This document shows positions 46,742-56,454 of a DNA stretch of 64,000 bases, piece after piece. The stretch is taken from NCBI GenBank assembly GCA_963770995.1, contig CAVYRS010000003.1:372001-436000 (forward strand), read 5' to 3'. The position numbers were made by a program, and so were the translations under genes. This DNA is from CAVSWN01 sp963770995. GTDB taxonomy: Bacteria; Acidobacteriota; Vicinamibacteria; Vicinamibacterales; CAVVIG01. Positions within the stretch are counted from its first letter, which is position 1. The number at the start of each line of letters is the position of its first letter. Under the pieces are notes generated by a model. The model was not told the DNA's origin. It did no database searches and worked only from the letters and a program-made list of their open reading frames with translations.

Positions 46742-47176
46742 ATGCAATACTCCGGTTCGATGAGGCGGGCGGTCCTCGCGCAGGTGCTGCTGCTGCTCGT
46801 CCTGGCGCCGGCCGTGACGCTCGCCCAGACTCCGGCCGCCGATCAGTCGCTCGACCGGATGCGCGCAGTGCTCGCGAACAAACCGCTGCGCCTCGACGTT
46901 GCCGAGGCTCAAGCCACCTTCAAGGTCGAGATCAAGGCGATCCATCCGATGCACGAGATTTTCGACAAGCCACCATGGCAGCTGGATCCGGTCGGCTGGC
47001 AGCCCCCCGCCCTGGGTCTGGATCTGTCGTTCATCTTCCGCTACATGGCGGCGGTGAAGCGGTCGCACGACGAGCGGGTGGCGCGCAACGAGGTCCAGCG
47101 CGCGATCGCCGATTACTGCGCGGTGCAGCCCAACGCCAGCACCATCCAGATCTGCGTCAACCCTCCCGGGCGCTGA
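46742..47176 (+). CDS. Small exported hypothetical protein
   Basis: 144 residues from the ATG at 46742 (46760 is an alternative). A clear signal peptide, MRRAVLAQVLLLLVLAPAVT, ends near LAQ. The mature part has LDRMRAVLANKPLRLDVAEA, a Pro/Trp-rich centre (FDKPPWQLDPVGWQPPALG), and a C-terminus with two Cys (IADYCAVQP, IQICVNPPGR). I do not recognise it. It is probably periplasmic. No operon partner. Confidence 0.6.
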   Translation: MQYSGSMRRAVLAQVLLLLVLAPAVTLAQTPAADQSLDRMRAVLANKPLRLDVAEAQATFKVEIKAIHPMHEIFDKPPWQLDPVGWQPPALGLDLSFIFRYMAAVKRSHDERVARNEVQRAIADYCAVQPNASTIQICVNPPGR

Positions 47177-47603
47177 ATCCGATTCGTCCAGGTCCGCACC
47201 ACCGCGGAACGGCAGGCCGAATTCTCGGATAGCCACGTGAGCGTGTCGTGCGGTTCGTGCGCGGCATCGAGCGCGTGTCGGCCCGAATGCGGCCGGCTTG
47301 CATGTGATATTACGTATCCGCCAAGTACCGCGCCTCATCCGGCGACAAGGTGTGCGCCGCGAGCTTTAGAGCCGGTGGAATCGCGATCGCCATCGGCCCG
47401 ACGATCCTGTTCGGTCCTGGTTGTCGAGTGACGAACTGCAAACAGTTTTCGAAGCGCACGAAGTGGCCGCCAGGCAAGTCGGTCAGTAGATTTGGGGTCA
47501 GACAGGCTTTTGACCTGTCTGACCCCGATCTCGGACCTCGTGCAATGAGCTCTCTTGGCGGCGAGCTATCGAGAGGGCCTTGGCAGGGATTGGTTCGGGA
47601 TCG
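47177..47603. other. Interval without a gene; contains a perfect hairpin
   Basis: The only structured element I see is the hairpin at 47494-47526. No coding frame is convincing. Confidence 0.4.
47494..47526. repeat. 13-bp perfect inverted repeat
   Basis: GGGGTCAGACAGG (47494-47506), a 7-nt loop, then its exact reverse complement (47514-47526). No T-run follows. It lies just beyond the 3' end of the kinase gene at 47604 and could end transcription from either side, or be a REP-type repeat. Confidence 0.65.
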
Positions 47604-49943
47604 CTACGGCTTGGGTGATTGCTCTTTCGGCAGCTTCGCGCGCCATTCGGACGTTTTGTCAGGTTTGCCCCACGCATCGTATAGATCGATGATCCGCCGA
47701 AGGGCCACCCGCGAGCGGTTGTGGGCATCTCCGAACTGCGCCGCGATCACGGGGTAACTTTCGAGCAGCAGCGGTTCCGCATCCCGGTATCGTCGCGCCG
47801 CGCTCAGGCAGCCCCCGAGCAGGCTCTTCACCGTCGCGACTTCCCAGTGATTCTCGGGAAAGGTGCGACGCTTCACGGCGATCGCCTCGCGATACAGCGA
47901 CTCGGCTCCGCCGTAGTCTCCTTGGCGCTGCACCAGATTCGCCAGGTTGTTGAGAACAATGGCGACCACCGGATGGTCCTCGCCGTACAGCTTGCGATCG
48001 AGTGCGAGCGCGTGGCGGAACAACGACTCGGCCTCCGCGTATCGCGCTTGGTCCCGCAGCACCAACGCCAGGTTGTTGAGGTTGGTTGACACCTCGGGAT
48101 GCTCCTCGCCGAGCAGCCTGGTGTTCACGTCGAGCGCTTCGCGAAACAGTCGTTCGGCTTCCGTGTATTCGCGCTTGTTCGCGTAGACGAGCATTGCGAG
48201 GTTCACCAGATTCTGCGCGACGGACGTGTGCTGGTTGCCGAGGAGCTTGCGACGTGTGCCGAGCGCCGCGCGATAGAGTCGCTCGGCCTCGGCAGTGGCC
48301 TCCGGAGTTTCGTGCCTTCTGAGCACGATGGCCAGGCTGTTTTGCGTCGTCGACACAGCCAGATTCTCTTCACCCAGAGTCTTTCGCTGGATCGCGAGGG
48401 CGTCTCGGAACAGCCGCTCGGCGCCGGCAAGGTCGCCCCTTGCGTAAAGGAGCTCACCAACGTGGTGCATGCTATCGGCCACCTCCGCATGACCGCCTCC
48501 GAGGGTCGCGCGCCGACTGGCCAGCGCGTTTTCTAGCAGCGGCCCTGCCCTGCTGTACAGCCCAAGACTCTGGTAGACGTATCCGATCGTGTCCATCAGG
48601 CGTGCCTGGACCGCCGGCTGGTTCTTCAGCTCCGTCGCAATCCGGTCCGCGCCTCTGTCGAGGATTTCGCGCGCCGTGATTTGATTTCCTCGCGCTTCGC
48701 TCGGATCGGACACCTTGAACAGATCGACGAGAAATGTCGAGACCTGTCGCGCCAGCTCCGCCTCCTCGCCGCTCCGCCGTTCGGCAGCGAGCGCCCGGTC
48801 GCGTTGCTGCGCAATTCGTCGCGCTTGAATCGCCATTGTCGCCGCAAACGCGATGAGCAGCACGACGACCGTCATTGCTGCCGAGACTCCGACGCGGTGC
48901 CGCCGCACGAACTTGCCGAATCGATAGACCACGCTGGGAGGGCTGGCGAGGACCGGCTGGTTGTCCAGATGGCGGCGCAGATCGCCCGCGAGATCGGAGA
49001 CCGACCCGTACCGTCGTGTGCGGTCCTTCTCGAGTGCCTTCATCGTGATCCAGTCGAGATCCCCGCGCAGCTCGTGGGCCAGCCGAGACACGTCGAGAGG
49101 TCGGGCTTGCGCCACGTTGACTGAACCCGCGAGCGTCGAGACGCGCGTGCTCGGGCGAGGCGGATCCACCTCGCGGATCGTCCGGCGGATCTCATCGAGC
49201 GGTTTCTCTCGTAGCGCTTTCGCTCCGAACGGCAGCACGCCCGTCAGCAGCTCGTAGAGGATCGCCCCGAGCGAATACACGTCGGAGCGCGTGTCGATGT
49301 CGAGGCCCGTCATTTCAGCCTGTTCGGGACTCATATATTCCGGCGTCCCGACAAGTGCTCCCAACTCCGTATGCAGCGTCCGCTCAGTCAGCGACTGCGT
49401 CATCGCCTTGGCAAGACCAAAGTCGATGATTTTAGGCACTGCGCGATCATCGCGAATGGTCACCAGGATGTTCGACGGCTTCAGATCACGATGAATGATG
49501 CCCTTCTGATGCGCATGCTGCATCCCTTCACAGATCTGGATGAACAAGTTGGTCCGCTCGCGGATCGACAGCTTGTGCCGCGCGGCATACGTAGTGATTG
49601 ATTCGCCGCGGACGTACTCCATCACGAAGTACGGACGTCCTTGCGGTGTCGCCCCGGCGTCGAACACGCGCGCGATCGCCGGGTGGTCCATGAGCGCCAA
49701 TGCTTGACGCTCGGCCTCGAAGCGGGCGACGACCTGCGCCGTGTCCATGCCGGCCTTGATGAGCTTCAGCGCGACCTGGCGGTGCACCGGCCGCGTCTGC
49801 TCAGCAAGCCACACCTCGCCCATGCCGCCTTCTCCGACGAGCTGGAGGAGCCGGTACGGGCCGAGCTGCTCTTTCGTTCGTGCCGTTGCTGGAGACGCCT
49901 GCGTGAGGTCCGACAGGGTTTCGCCGTCGAGGGGAATCGTCAC
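47604..49943 (-). CDS. Membrane Ser/Thr protein kinase with TPR array
   Basis: 779 residues in one intact frame. The kinase domain is at about 30-330: VGEGGMGEVWLAEQ, VALKLIKAG, HRDLKPSNIL (151-160), IIDFGLAK (172-179) and GTPEYMSPEQAEMTGLDIDT. A membrane helix (about 352-372, SAAMTVVVLLIAFAATMAIQ) divides it from a periplasmic part with at least six TPR units of the NPHxxxA-like tetratrico type (AERLFREALDVNTRLLGEEH, AESLFRHALALDRKLYGEDH, AESLYREAIAVKRRTFPENH). A Pkn-type sensor kinase typical of Acidobacteriota. The partner of its TPR region is unknown. Confidence 0.92.
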   Translation of the reverse strand: MTIPLDGETLSDLTQASPATARTKEQLGPYRLLQLVGEGGMGEVWLAEQTRPVHRQVALKLIKAGMDTAQVVARFEAERQALALMDHPAIARVFDAGATPQGRPYFVMEYVRGESITTYAARHKLSIRERTNLFIQICEGMQHAHQKGIIHRDLKPSNILVTIRDDRAVPKIIDFGLAKAMTQSLTERTLHTELGALVGTPEYMSPEQAEMTGLDIDTRSDVYSLGAILYELLTGVLPFGAKALREKPLDEIRRTIREVDPPRPSTRVSTLAGSVNVAQARPLDVSRLAHELRGDLDWITMKALEKDRTRRYGSVSDLAGDLRRHLDNQPVLASPPSVVYRFGKFVRRHRVGVSAAMTVVVLLIAFAATMAIQARRIAQQRDRALAAERRSGEEAELARQVSTFLVDLFKVSDPSEARGNQITAREILDRGADRIATELKNQPAVQARLMDTIGYVYQSLGLYSRAGPLLENALASRRATLGGGHAEVADSMHHVGELLYARGDLAGAERLFRDALAIQRKTLGEENLAVSTTQNSLAIVLRRHETPEATAEAERLYRAALGTRRKLLGNQHTSVAQNLVNLAMLVYANKREYTEAERLFREALDVNTRLLGEEHPEVSTNLNNLALVLRDQARYAEAESLFRHALALDRKLYGEDHPVVAIVLNNLANLVQRQGDYGGAESLYREAIAVKRRTFPENHWEVATVKSLLGGCLSAARRYRDAEPLLLESYPVIAAQFGDAHNRSRVALRRIIDLYDAWGKPDKTSEWRAKLPKEQSPKP

Positions 49944-50348
49944 AGCGCCACCTCAATTGAACGGGTGCCGCTATCCTAACCGTGTCAGGGGTCTTCGGCG
50001 CACATTCTTCGTGAGCGCTGCGGCGCCGCTCACGATCGCGTTGGCGCCGACGGCTCCATATACGCGGTGTTAGCGCAGAGCGGCGGTCCTGATTCGAGCG
50101 GTGATTTCGAACGGTCCGAGACGGGTGCCGGAGAGGAGAGGCAATGTGCGGTGGATTATAGGCTCGGGGCAGGGCGCTATCTACGCCTCCCCCTCTGCGA
50201 CAGCTGTGAACATTGAACCCTCGACGAGCCCGACCGAGCCTCGGCGGAACCAGCCAGTCGAGCTGCCGAATAAGCGGCGCTCACGCGAGTCGTTCAGATA
50301 CCGGTTCGCATCCAATGCTCTCGCGTAGCCGATCCGGTCTGGCGAAAA
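49944..50348. other. 405-bp stretch between kinase and glycosyltransferase genes
   Basis: The upstream region of the kinase gene. No gene, RNA or strong palindrome recognised. Confidence 0.4.
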
Positions 50349-52026
50349 TCAGTTGGGGTTCGCCGCCGGATGTCGATTGGAGTACACGGCGAGCAAGGTG
50401 CCTTTCTGTCGCCGAACCGCGAAGACCGAGTCGTAGCGGCGGACCGCTCGCTGGAGTACCGCGCTGAATCTCGTCTTTCTGGTCATCAGCATCAGATAGG
50501 CCGGCCGGGTCCTGTCCTGGAACGATGGCCAATTCTCTTCGTCGAGGTAGAGAAATCGGCGCTTCAGATACCGCGCTGCGACCTCGTCCCCGAATCCGAT
50601 GAAGATCGCCGCATCGGGTTCTGCGTGGCGATTGAGCCACTCGGCCCCTTCCTTGTACGACTGGCACCAGTATTCGACCTCGAACAGATCTTCGGCTTTG
50701 TCGGCGATCCAGGCGTTGGCGATTTCATTCAAGTACGCGTTCTGGTATGGGTGAATGCGGATCACCTGCGCGCCCACGAACGCAAACGCGACCGCGGCGC
50801 AGGCCGGCGCCGCGGCGCGGTGCAGCATGCCGGATCGCGCAATCAACGGCGCGCGCGTGATCCATGCGAGGATCCGGTCGAAACCAACCGCCGCCAGCAG
50901 GCACAAGCCCGGCACGATCACAAGCAGATGCCGAGCACCGTCGTACCGCATCGGCGCCCGCATCTCGGCGGCGATCATGATCGCGCACCACGACCACGCG
51001 ACTACCGAGGCGGCCCATGGACTTCCATCCGGTTCGTGGCTTCGTGAACGCATGCCAACGGTCGAACACAGAATCCACACCAGATATAAGAACGGCGTGG
51101 CCATGATCAGACTGACGAGCGTGTAGTGCCACGGCAGCTCCCAGCCCTGGTAGATCCTGCCGAAGTACAGGACCGGAAAAGACTGGTAGCCGAATCGTTG
51201 GCCGATATGCCGCCACGCCCACACCAACCGCTCGACGGGAGCGCTCCACAGCCACGGCCAGCACAGAAACGCCGTGGCCACCGCGACCGCCGCGATCAGC
51301 ACGTACGATCGAAACGGAAGCCTCCGGCCGGATACGAGATGCCAGATGACGAACACCGGCAGCAGAAACACCGCGCTGACGTGCGTCGTCAAGGCAAGTC
51401 CGTATGCCAACCCCGCGTACAGAAGGTGCCGAAGCGGGCTGATAGCCTGGAGTCTCGTGAAGGTGACGAGAGCGAGGACCGACGTGAGCAGCCCAGGCAA
51501 GTCTTTGGGGTTGTTTTGGGAGTGCGCGACGAATTGTGGAAACATCGCGAGACCCAGCGCGGTCAGGGTCGCGATCCGACGCCGACCCGAGACTTCGTAG
51601 GCGAGGACGTACAGACAGGAAGAGGCCGAGCGTTGCGAGCAGGACGTGAAACAAATGAAAGCTGAGAACCTCGTCCATCAGGTGGAGTTGCCGCGACGCC
51701 ACCCGGACGAAACCGCTACCGAGCGAGTCCACGACGAAGTAGTACCCCGGCAACTCGTGGACGTTCCACGCCAGCGGCGTCTTGCCGATGACCGCCGCCT
51801 TCACGATGCTGAGGTAGACAAGACCCGCCTGGAACGATTCGTACTCGTCCCAGGTCCACCCGTAATCGCGCAGGTTCTCGATGCTGACGACGAGAAACCC
51901 GAGCGCGATGGCGATCCCGGGGCCATATCTCCGAAATCGCTGTGACCAGGGGGAACGGCGCTGACTGTGAAGCAAGAAAGAGGAAATCCGCATCCGAGTT
52001 CGGGCGATTATGACGTACGCGATCAC
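50349..52026 (-). CDS. GT-C family (PMT/ArnT-like) membrane glycosyltransferase (one frameshift)
   Basis: About 558 residues, with a break near 51595. The N-terminal part has a first membrane helix (YGPGIAIALGFLVVSIENL) followed by TWDEYESFQAG, the acidic loop of lipid-phosphosugar-dependent GT-C enzymes, then many hydrophobic segments (GLAYGLALTTHVSAVFLLPV, SYVLIAAVAVATAFLCWPWL, YTLVSLIMATPFLYLVWILC). The C-terminal soluble part (EYWCQSYKEGAEWLNRHAEP, AARYLKRRFLYLDEENWPSF) fits extracytoplasmic domains of this fold. It likely transfers a sugar from a polyprenyl carrier to a lipid, glycan or protein. A start at 51993 is possible. Confidence 0.8.
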
Positions 52027-52474
52027 GATGAACTTCTGATCATCGGCGAGGACGTCGGAGACGAGCGCCTCTAGGGCGAAGCCCGCGTCTGCCGGACTAC
52101 AGCGCCCCGCGCCGGCCGAACAGCAGCAGCATCGGCACGCGGCTCCGTAGCCGCTGCCCTCGGAAGGAAAGATTTGCAGGCAGCGTTGAGCTGCGCGACG
52201 GAGCTTTGCCGCTCTGAAAGCGGGTGCAAATCGGATTTGCGCTAACTGGCGAAATCGGAAAGAGTTAGAAGTTCGCGGTTAGGCGTCGGGAAACGGACGC
52301 AAAACGATTTTGATGACTCCCACTCTCTCCGCCACCCTCTCGCTGCGCTTGTCGGTGGCGGGTCGCGCCGGTTCTAGATTTCGAGCGACTCGCTGACGCT
52401 CATCGCTTTCGGCTCGTGTATCGGATCCGATGATCGATCCTGAGAAACGCCGCCGGCCATGAATTTCATGCAGG
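52027..52474. other. Interval without a gene; short tRNA-Ser-tail-like sequence
   Basis: No coding frame is convincing. At 52318-52334 the 17 bases ending CTCTCTCCGCCA match the 3' end of many bacterial tRNA-Ser genes, but no T-loop or upstream tRNA body is present. Confidence 0.35.
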
Positions 52475-53041
52475 CTATCCAGGAGTCCATCGAACGCCGA
52501 CGACGAATCGGATCACGTTGACGCCGCCCGACTCGTCCTCTCCTTGAAGAATGCGGCGGTAGTCGAGCTGTCCAATGCCGTTCCATACGCCGCCGAGCGG
52601 GAATGCGACTCCGGCGCCGAATTGCAGCATCTGGTCGGTATCCGAGCCGGCGTCCAACTGTAGATTGCCGACTTCAGTCTCGCCGCGCGAATGCATCAAT
52701 CCATAGAGCGCGTGCACATAGGGCGTCGCGCCACGGTTGGTTGGAGGACTCCAGCGAATCCCGGCGGCAAACGTCGCAAGGTTGGCCTCCCTCTCCACTC
52801 CTAAATCAGTCCTGCCTTCGTGTGACCAGTCGAATTGTCCGACGAGGCCCAAGGGGTGGGTCACCGGGAACTCAGCCGCGATGTTGAAGCCAGCCGGAAA
52901 GTTGGTGTCTTGTGGCTCAAACGAGAGCCGTTGGAACTGATAGCCGACGTCGATGTTTCCGATCTCCTGTGCCGAGGCGGACCGGGGGTCCAGCATCAGC
53001 GCAGCCAAACAAATAAGCGAGATCGGGACGAGCTTCCTCAC
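52475..53041 (-). CDS. Outer-membrane beta-barrel protein, OmpA/porin-like
   Basis: 188 residues. The GTG at 53041 is chosen because AGGAGG lies 5 bp before it and a signal peptide follows at once (RKLVPISLICLAALMLDPRS, cleavage near ASA). The mature chain is a series of amphipathic strands (NIDVGYQFQRLSFEPQDTNF, GLVGQFDWSHEG, ATFAAGIRWSPP) ending in VIRFVVGVRWTP, like eight-stranded barrels. No enzymatic residues seen. It stands alone. Confidence 0.75.
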   Translation of the reverse strand: MRKLVPISLICLAALMLDPRSASAQEIGNIDVGYQFQRLSFEPQDTNFPAGFNIAAEFPVTHPLGLVGQFDWSHEGRTDLGVEREANLATFAAGIRWSPPTNRGATPYVHALYGLMHSRGETEVGNLQLDAGSDTDQMLQFGAGVAFPLGGVWNGIGQLDYRRILQGEDESGGVNVIRFVVGVRWTPG

Positions 53042-53333
53042 GTGAACCTCCTGTCGCGGACGCGCTGGCGCGCCGAGGAGCACGACGTGCGGAAGCCATG
53101 CCACATCATCGGCAACCGTTTTCAAGCGTCGAGCTGCAGGGACAATTGCGACCTTCCCAGAGGACTGGCAGCCAAGCCGACACAAGCATTGCGCTGCCGC
53201 TCAAAATCAGCGGCTCGGCAGGCGCTGCACGTCCGTGAGAACGCGCCTCCCGCAAGAGTCGAGCTCGCGCGTCGGGGCTGGCCGCGCGGCACGGCCGTCT
53301 CGGTGGCCGACGTCAACGCCGTGTTGAGCAACA

Positions 53334-53599
53334 TGGAGTGTGGCTGCGGCACCGCGTACGCTCCGCCGACGCCGGCAGACGAAGCGGTCGTGCGAGCGGT
53401 CGTGGTCCGTTTCATCGCCGCGCATCAGTGTGCGGTGGCGGCGCAGGAGGAAATCGAGGCCCAGCAGAAACTCGGTTTCGTGGCGACAGCAAAGCTATCG
53501 GCGGTGTTCGAAGAGTACCAGCGGGCGCAGTCGCGATATCAGAGCTTCGAGCAGGTGATGCCGCAAGTGATCGCCGCACTTCGCGACGCAGGCCGCTGA
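53334..53599 (+). CDS. Small hypothetical protein
   Basis: 88 residues. Starts MECGCGTAYAPPTPADEAVV and continues as one long helix (FIAAHQCAVAAQEEIEAQQK, VFEEYQRAQSRYQSFEQVMP), possibly a coiled coil. The frame stays open upstream to 52835, over the promoter region of the divergent barrel gene, so the start is uncertain. Third-position GC is high as in real genes. No family recognised. Confidence 0.45.
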
Positions 53600-54056
53600 T
53601 CGCGCCGGGCGCAATCTAGGTGTCCTCGCGGAGCGAGATTGGCGGGGTGTGTGGGACGAGTTTCGGAACTGGCTGGCCGGTCAGGAGGCCGGTTGACAGG
53701 ACCCGGAGGACGATACGGACGATCGGACGATAGCCAGGATTCAGGCGGGATTAACGGCGTCTCCGCGGCAGGGCCCTGGCCCGGTCACAACATAGTGTCC
53801 GTTCTCGGACCCTGCTCCCCTCAGCGACAGCCCTCGCTGCGCGCAAATCCGATGAATCTTCTTCATCACCCGGAGCCAGAGCGCGGCCATCTCGTTCGCG
53901 ATGGACTCCGGCGCCCGTCAGGACGAACGCCTCGACGCGGAGGTCGGGAGTCTCGAGCCTCCTGCCGTCCACCAGTCTTCGCTCACGCTCGATCATGCGA
54001 AGCGTGAGCTTCGGCTTGGCGAGCAGCAGGCTCGACCATAGCGAGCCAGCCACAGT
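53600..54056. other. Interval with a coding-like minus-strand remnant
   Basis: At about 53750-53920 a minus-strand frame reads SIANEMAALWLRVMKKIHRI then GAGSENGHYVVTGPGPCRGD and stops. It has no start and no family I can name. No other feature seen. Confidence 0.35.
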
Positions 54057-55367
54057 TCATCTCAGCGTCACCGGATAGGCCGCAGTCGCAAATGCGCGCG
54101 CGGATGGCTGGCTGATGGTCAGCGTAAACGTGCCGGTAATTTCGGAGCCGTTCAGCGCACCGGAGAACTCGTACGTCGCCGTGACTCCTGGGTTGCCAGG
54201 GTGACTGGCGGTGAATCCCAGACTCGCTCGTGTACCCGTGACCTGCGGCGAGGGATTGCAGCACTCATTCGGCTGCGACCCCGCAAGTGCCGGAGTCGTG
54301 TTCCCGCCGCAGCTTGAGGCGACTCTCGCCAATGTCCCGCTCACGTCTCCGGTGCCGGTCACGGCTCCGTCACTCGATACTTTGATGTCGAGCGTGACCG
54401 TACCCGAGCTCTGGTCGGTGAAGGAACAGCTGGTCAGTCCTGTCTGGACGATCGTTACGAGGGGTCCAGAGAACGGGCCGCTGTACGAGGTTGTGTCCTT
54501 GCCGCCAGCTACTTCTTTGGCCACGAATGCGCCTCCAGCGACGGCTCCGCCGACGATCGCAATCGTAGTGGTCGACAAGCTTCCACCACCGCCGGCTCCG
54601 CCTGCGGCGCCCCCAGCTGTACCGGCGCCACTGCCACCGCCGCTCGCCCCGGCACCCGAGGCAGCCGCGGCTTGAGCCGCCGTCATCACGTTGGTCTGCG
54701 TGATCGTCACGACGGCCGTCTGGCCCTGGTACGTGGCGGTGGCGCCGATCTGCAGGGCGCCACTGCCCGTGGGCGTCAGCCCCGTCGCCGTCGCGCGGCC
54801 GGCCGCGTCGGCCGTGGCGGTGATCGTCCGCGCGCCGCTGAACGATGCGCGGCCTTTCTGGATCGCAAACCTGACGACGGCGCCTGCGACAGGTTGATCG
54901 TTGCGATCCCGCACTTCGATGACGGGCGCAACGGCGGTCTTCTGCTGGACGATGTTGACGCCGCCTTCACCGTCGAGCACGACGATCTTCAGCGCGGCTG
55001 TCGAAGGCGCCTGCGGTGCCGGATCTGTCAGCCGCACTCGCAGCGTCGCGCGCGTGCCCGCCTTAATGGTCATCAGGCGGCTGTTCTCGAGATACCCGAG
55101 ACGCAACACGCGGACGCGGTGCACGCCCGCGGCGATTGCCGCCAGCGTCAGGGGTGTCTCGCCGACTGGTCGGCCGTCAACGTACACCGCCGCGCCCGCT
55201 GGCTCCGATTCGATCAGCAGCGACCCAGTAGCTTCAGCGGCCGAGACGCGAGGCTGCAGGAGCCACGCGACATGAAAAAGGCTGGCAAACAATCGCAGGC
55301 CTAAAGCCCTGCGCCACTTTGAGTGTGCGGCCGGTACCCTGCGCCACTCAGCAGTCATGGCCTTCAT
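54057..55367 (-). CDS. Exported PEGA-domain / Ig-like surface protein
   Basis: 436 residues from the ATG at 55367 (55358 is an alternative). A signal peptide (GLRLFASLFHVAWLLQPRVS) is followed by a PEGA domain: GSLLIESEPAGAAVYVDGRP, VGETPLTLAAIAAGVHRVRV. A bacterial Ig-like (Big_1 type) domain comes next (APVIEVRDRNDQPVAGAVVR, SFSGARTITATADAAGRATA), then a Gly/Ala-rich linker with the hydrophobic stretch STTTIAIVGGAVAGGAFVAK. A C-terminal beta domain with paired Cys (GLTSCSFTD, SSCGGN, NECCNP) ends the chain. Likely a cell-surface or periplasmic binding protein. Ligand unknown. Confidence 0.75.
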   Translation of the reverse strand: MKAMTAEWRRVPAAHSKWRRALGLRLFASLFHVAWLLQPRVSAAEATGSLLIESEPAGAAVYVDGRPVGETPLTLAAIAAGVHRVRVLRLGYLENSRLMTIKAGTRATLRVRLTDPAPQAPSTAALKIVVLDGEGGVNIVQQKTAVAPVIEVRDRNDQPVAGAVVRFAIQKGRASFSGARTITATADAAGRATATGLTPTGSGALQIGATATYQGQTAVVTITQTNVMTAAQAAAASGAGASGGGSGAGTAGGAAGGAGGGGSLSTTTIAIVGGAVAGGAFVAKEVAGGKDTTSYSGPFSGPLVTIVQTGLTSCSFTDQSSGTVTLDIKVSSDGAVTGTGDVSGTLARVASSCGGNTTPALAGSQPNECCNPSPQVTGTRASLGFTASHPGNPGVTATYEFSGALNGSEITGTFTLTISQPSARAFATAAYPVTLR

Positions 55368-55438
55368 GTCGTGCAATCCCACTGCAGCGTCACCGGACAG
55401 CGGACGCGTCATCCGCTATCTCCATTCTGTGTCGTTGG

Positions 55439-55512
55439 CGGGCCCAGCAGGACTCGAACCTGCGACCTCCTGGTTCGTAGCCAGACGCTCTATCCAACTG
55501 AGCTATGGGCCC
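55439..55512 (-). tRNA. tRNA-Arg (anticodon ACG)
   Basis: A cloverleaf of 74 nt reads on the minus strand: acceptor GGGCCCA pairs with TGGGCCC, the D arm is GCTCAGTTGGATAGAGC, the anticodon loop CTACGAA sits between TCTGG and CCAGG, and the T arm is GCAGGTTCGAGTCCTGC. The discriminator is G. CCA is not encoded. Confidence 0.95.
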
Positions 55513-55545
55513 GAAGAGGTCAGAACTTTTAAGTCTAGCACGGCC

Positions 55546-56373
55546 TTAGCGCTGGTCGAGCCGCTCGTGAAACAACCGCTCGTCCCGAAACAACGCCGCG
55601 ATGCGGGCGCGCAGCTCGCGCGCGTCGCGTACATCGCGCGGATCGAGGCGCGTGGCGGACGACCCGCGCCGGGCGAGCCAGGAAAACACGATCGGCGCGA
55701 GCGGCGGCGACACCTTCCCGCGCCGCGGCAGCACCGATCGGAAGAACCGCATCACGCGCTGCGCGTGGACCGCGAGGTCGGCGCCGCTCCGGCGCGAGCG
55801 CTGAATCATCCAGCCGCCATCAGCCCGCGCGCCCACGAGCTCCACCGAGGCCTCCTCGGCCGATGGCACGAGGACGAGCACGTCGCAGACGAGCGCGCGC
55901 GGGATGGCGCGCGTCTCCAGCGCCGGCGCGGCGATCTGGACGTTCACCGCTGGCCGCAGCTCGTGAATCAGCGCCGATTCCCGCAGCAGCGCTTCGACCT
56001 CTGAGCCGACCTCGATCCACTCGGCGTCGGCCGCACGAGACATCGCCGGCGTGATCGCGCGCCAGCGGCGTCCGGCGAAGTGCGCGCGGAGGCGTCGTCT
56101 CACGTTCACCGCTTTGCCCACGTACATCGGACGGCCCTCCTCGTCCTTCAACACATACACGCCTGGCGTCACCGGCGCGTCGCGGCAGATCCGCTCGCCG
56201 GTGCGGCGCCACACGTCGCGGCGATCTTCGACGACCAGCGCCTGCGCGACGAGTTTGCGGGCCAGTTCGGGCGGGGCGCCGCGGATGCCGAGCACGTCCG
56301 CCGCGAGCCGTTGATAATCCGGGGAGGCGCCCATCTCGGTGAGACGGGCGAGCAACTTGTCACGCAGCAACAT
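55546..56373 (-). CDS. GIY-YIG nuclease-domain protein (UvrC/Cho-like N-terminal domain)
   Basis: 275 residues from the ATG at 56373 (the frame is open further upstream). The GIY-YIG motif is clear: PGVYVLKDEEGRPMYVGKAV then NVRRRLRAHF with the catalytic Arg, and the metal-binding Glu in EVEALLRESALIHELRPAVN. This is the order of the UvrC N-terminal domain. The rest (VELVGARADGGWMIQRSRRS, VMRFFRSVLPRRGKVSP) is not the UvrC C-terminal nuclease, so it resembles Cho or stand-alone relatives. DNA cleavage in repair is inferred. Confidence 0.8.
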   Translation of the reverse strand: MLLRDKLLARLTEMGASPDYQRLAADVLGIRGAPPELARKLVAQALVVEDRRDVWRRTGERICRDAPVTPGVYVLKDEEGRPMYVGKAVNVRRRLRAHFAGRRWRAITPAMSRAADAEWIEVGSEVEALLRESALIHELRPAVNVQIAAPALETRAIPRALVCDVLVLVPSAEEASVELVGARADGGWMIQRSRRSGADLAVHAQRVMRFFRSVLPRRGKVSPPLAPIVFSWLARRGSSATRLDPRDVRDARELRARIAALFRDERLFHERLDQR

Positions 56374-56454
56374 CACAACTTTGTCGCTCGTCCTGAGCTG
56401 TGAGTCGAAGGGCTCACCACGAGCGTTTGATTGTTGCAAACGCTCAGGGACAGT

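Noticed and set aside
47494..47526. Intrinsic terminator of the kinase gene
   Set aside because: The stem is perfect but no T-run follows on either side, and it is more than 75 bp from the stop. It is kept only as an inverted repeat.
52318..52334. tRNA-Ser 3' end (attachment site or tRNA gene)
   Set aside because: Only 17 bases match. There is no T-loop, anticodon arm or acceptor partner upstream, and no integrase gene is nearby. It could be chance or an old att remnant.
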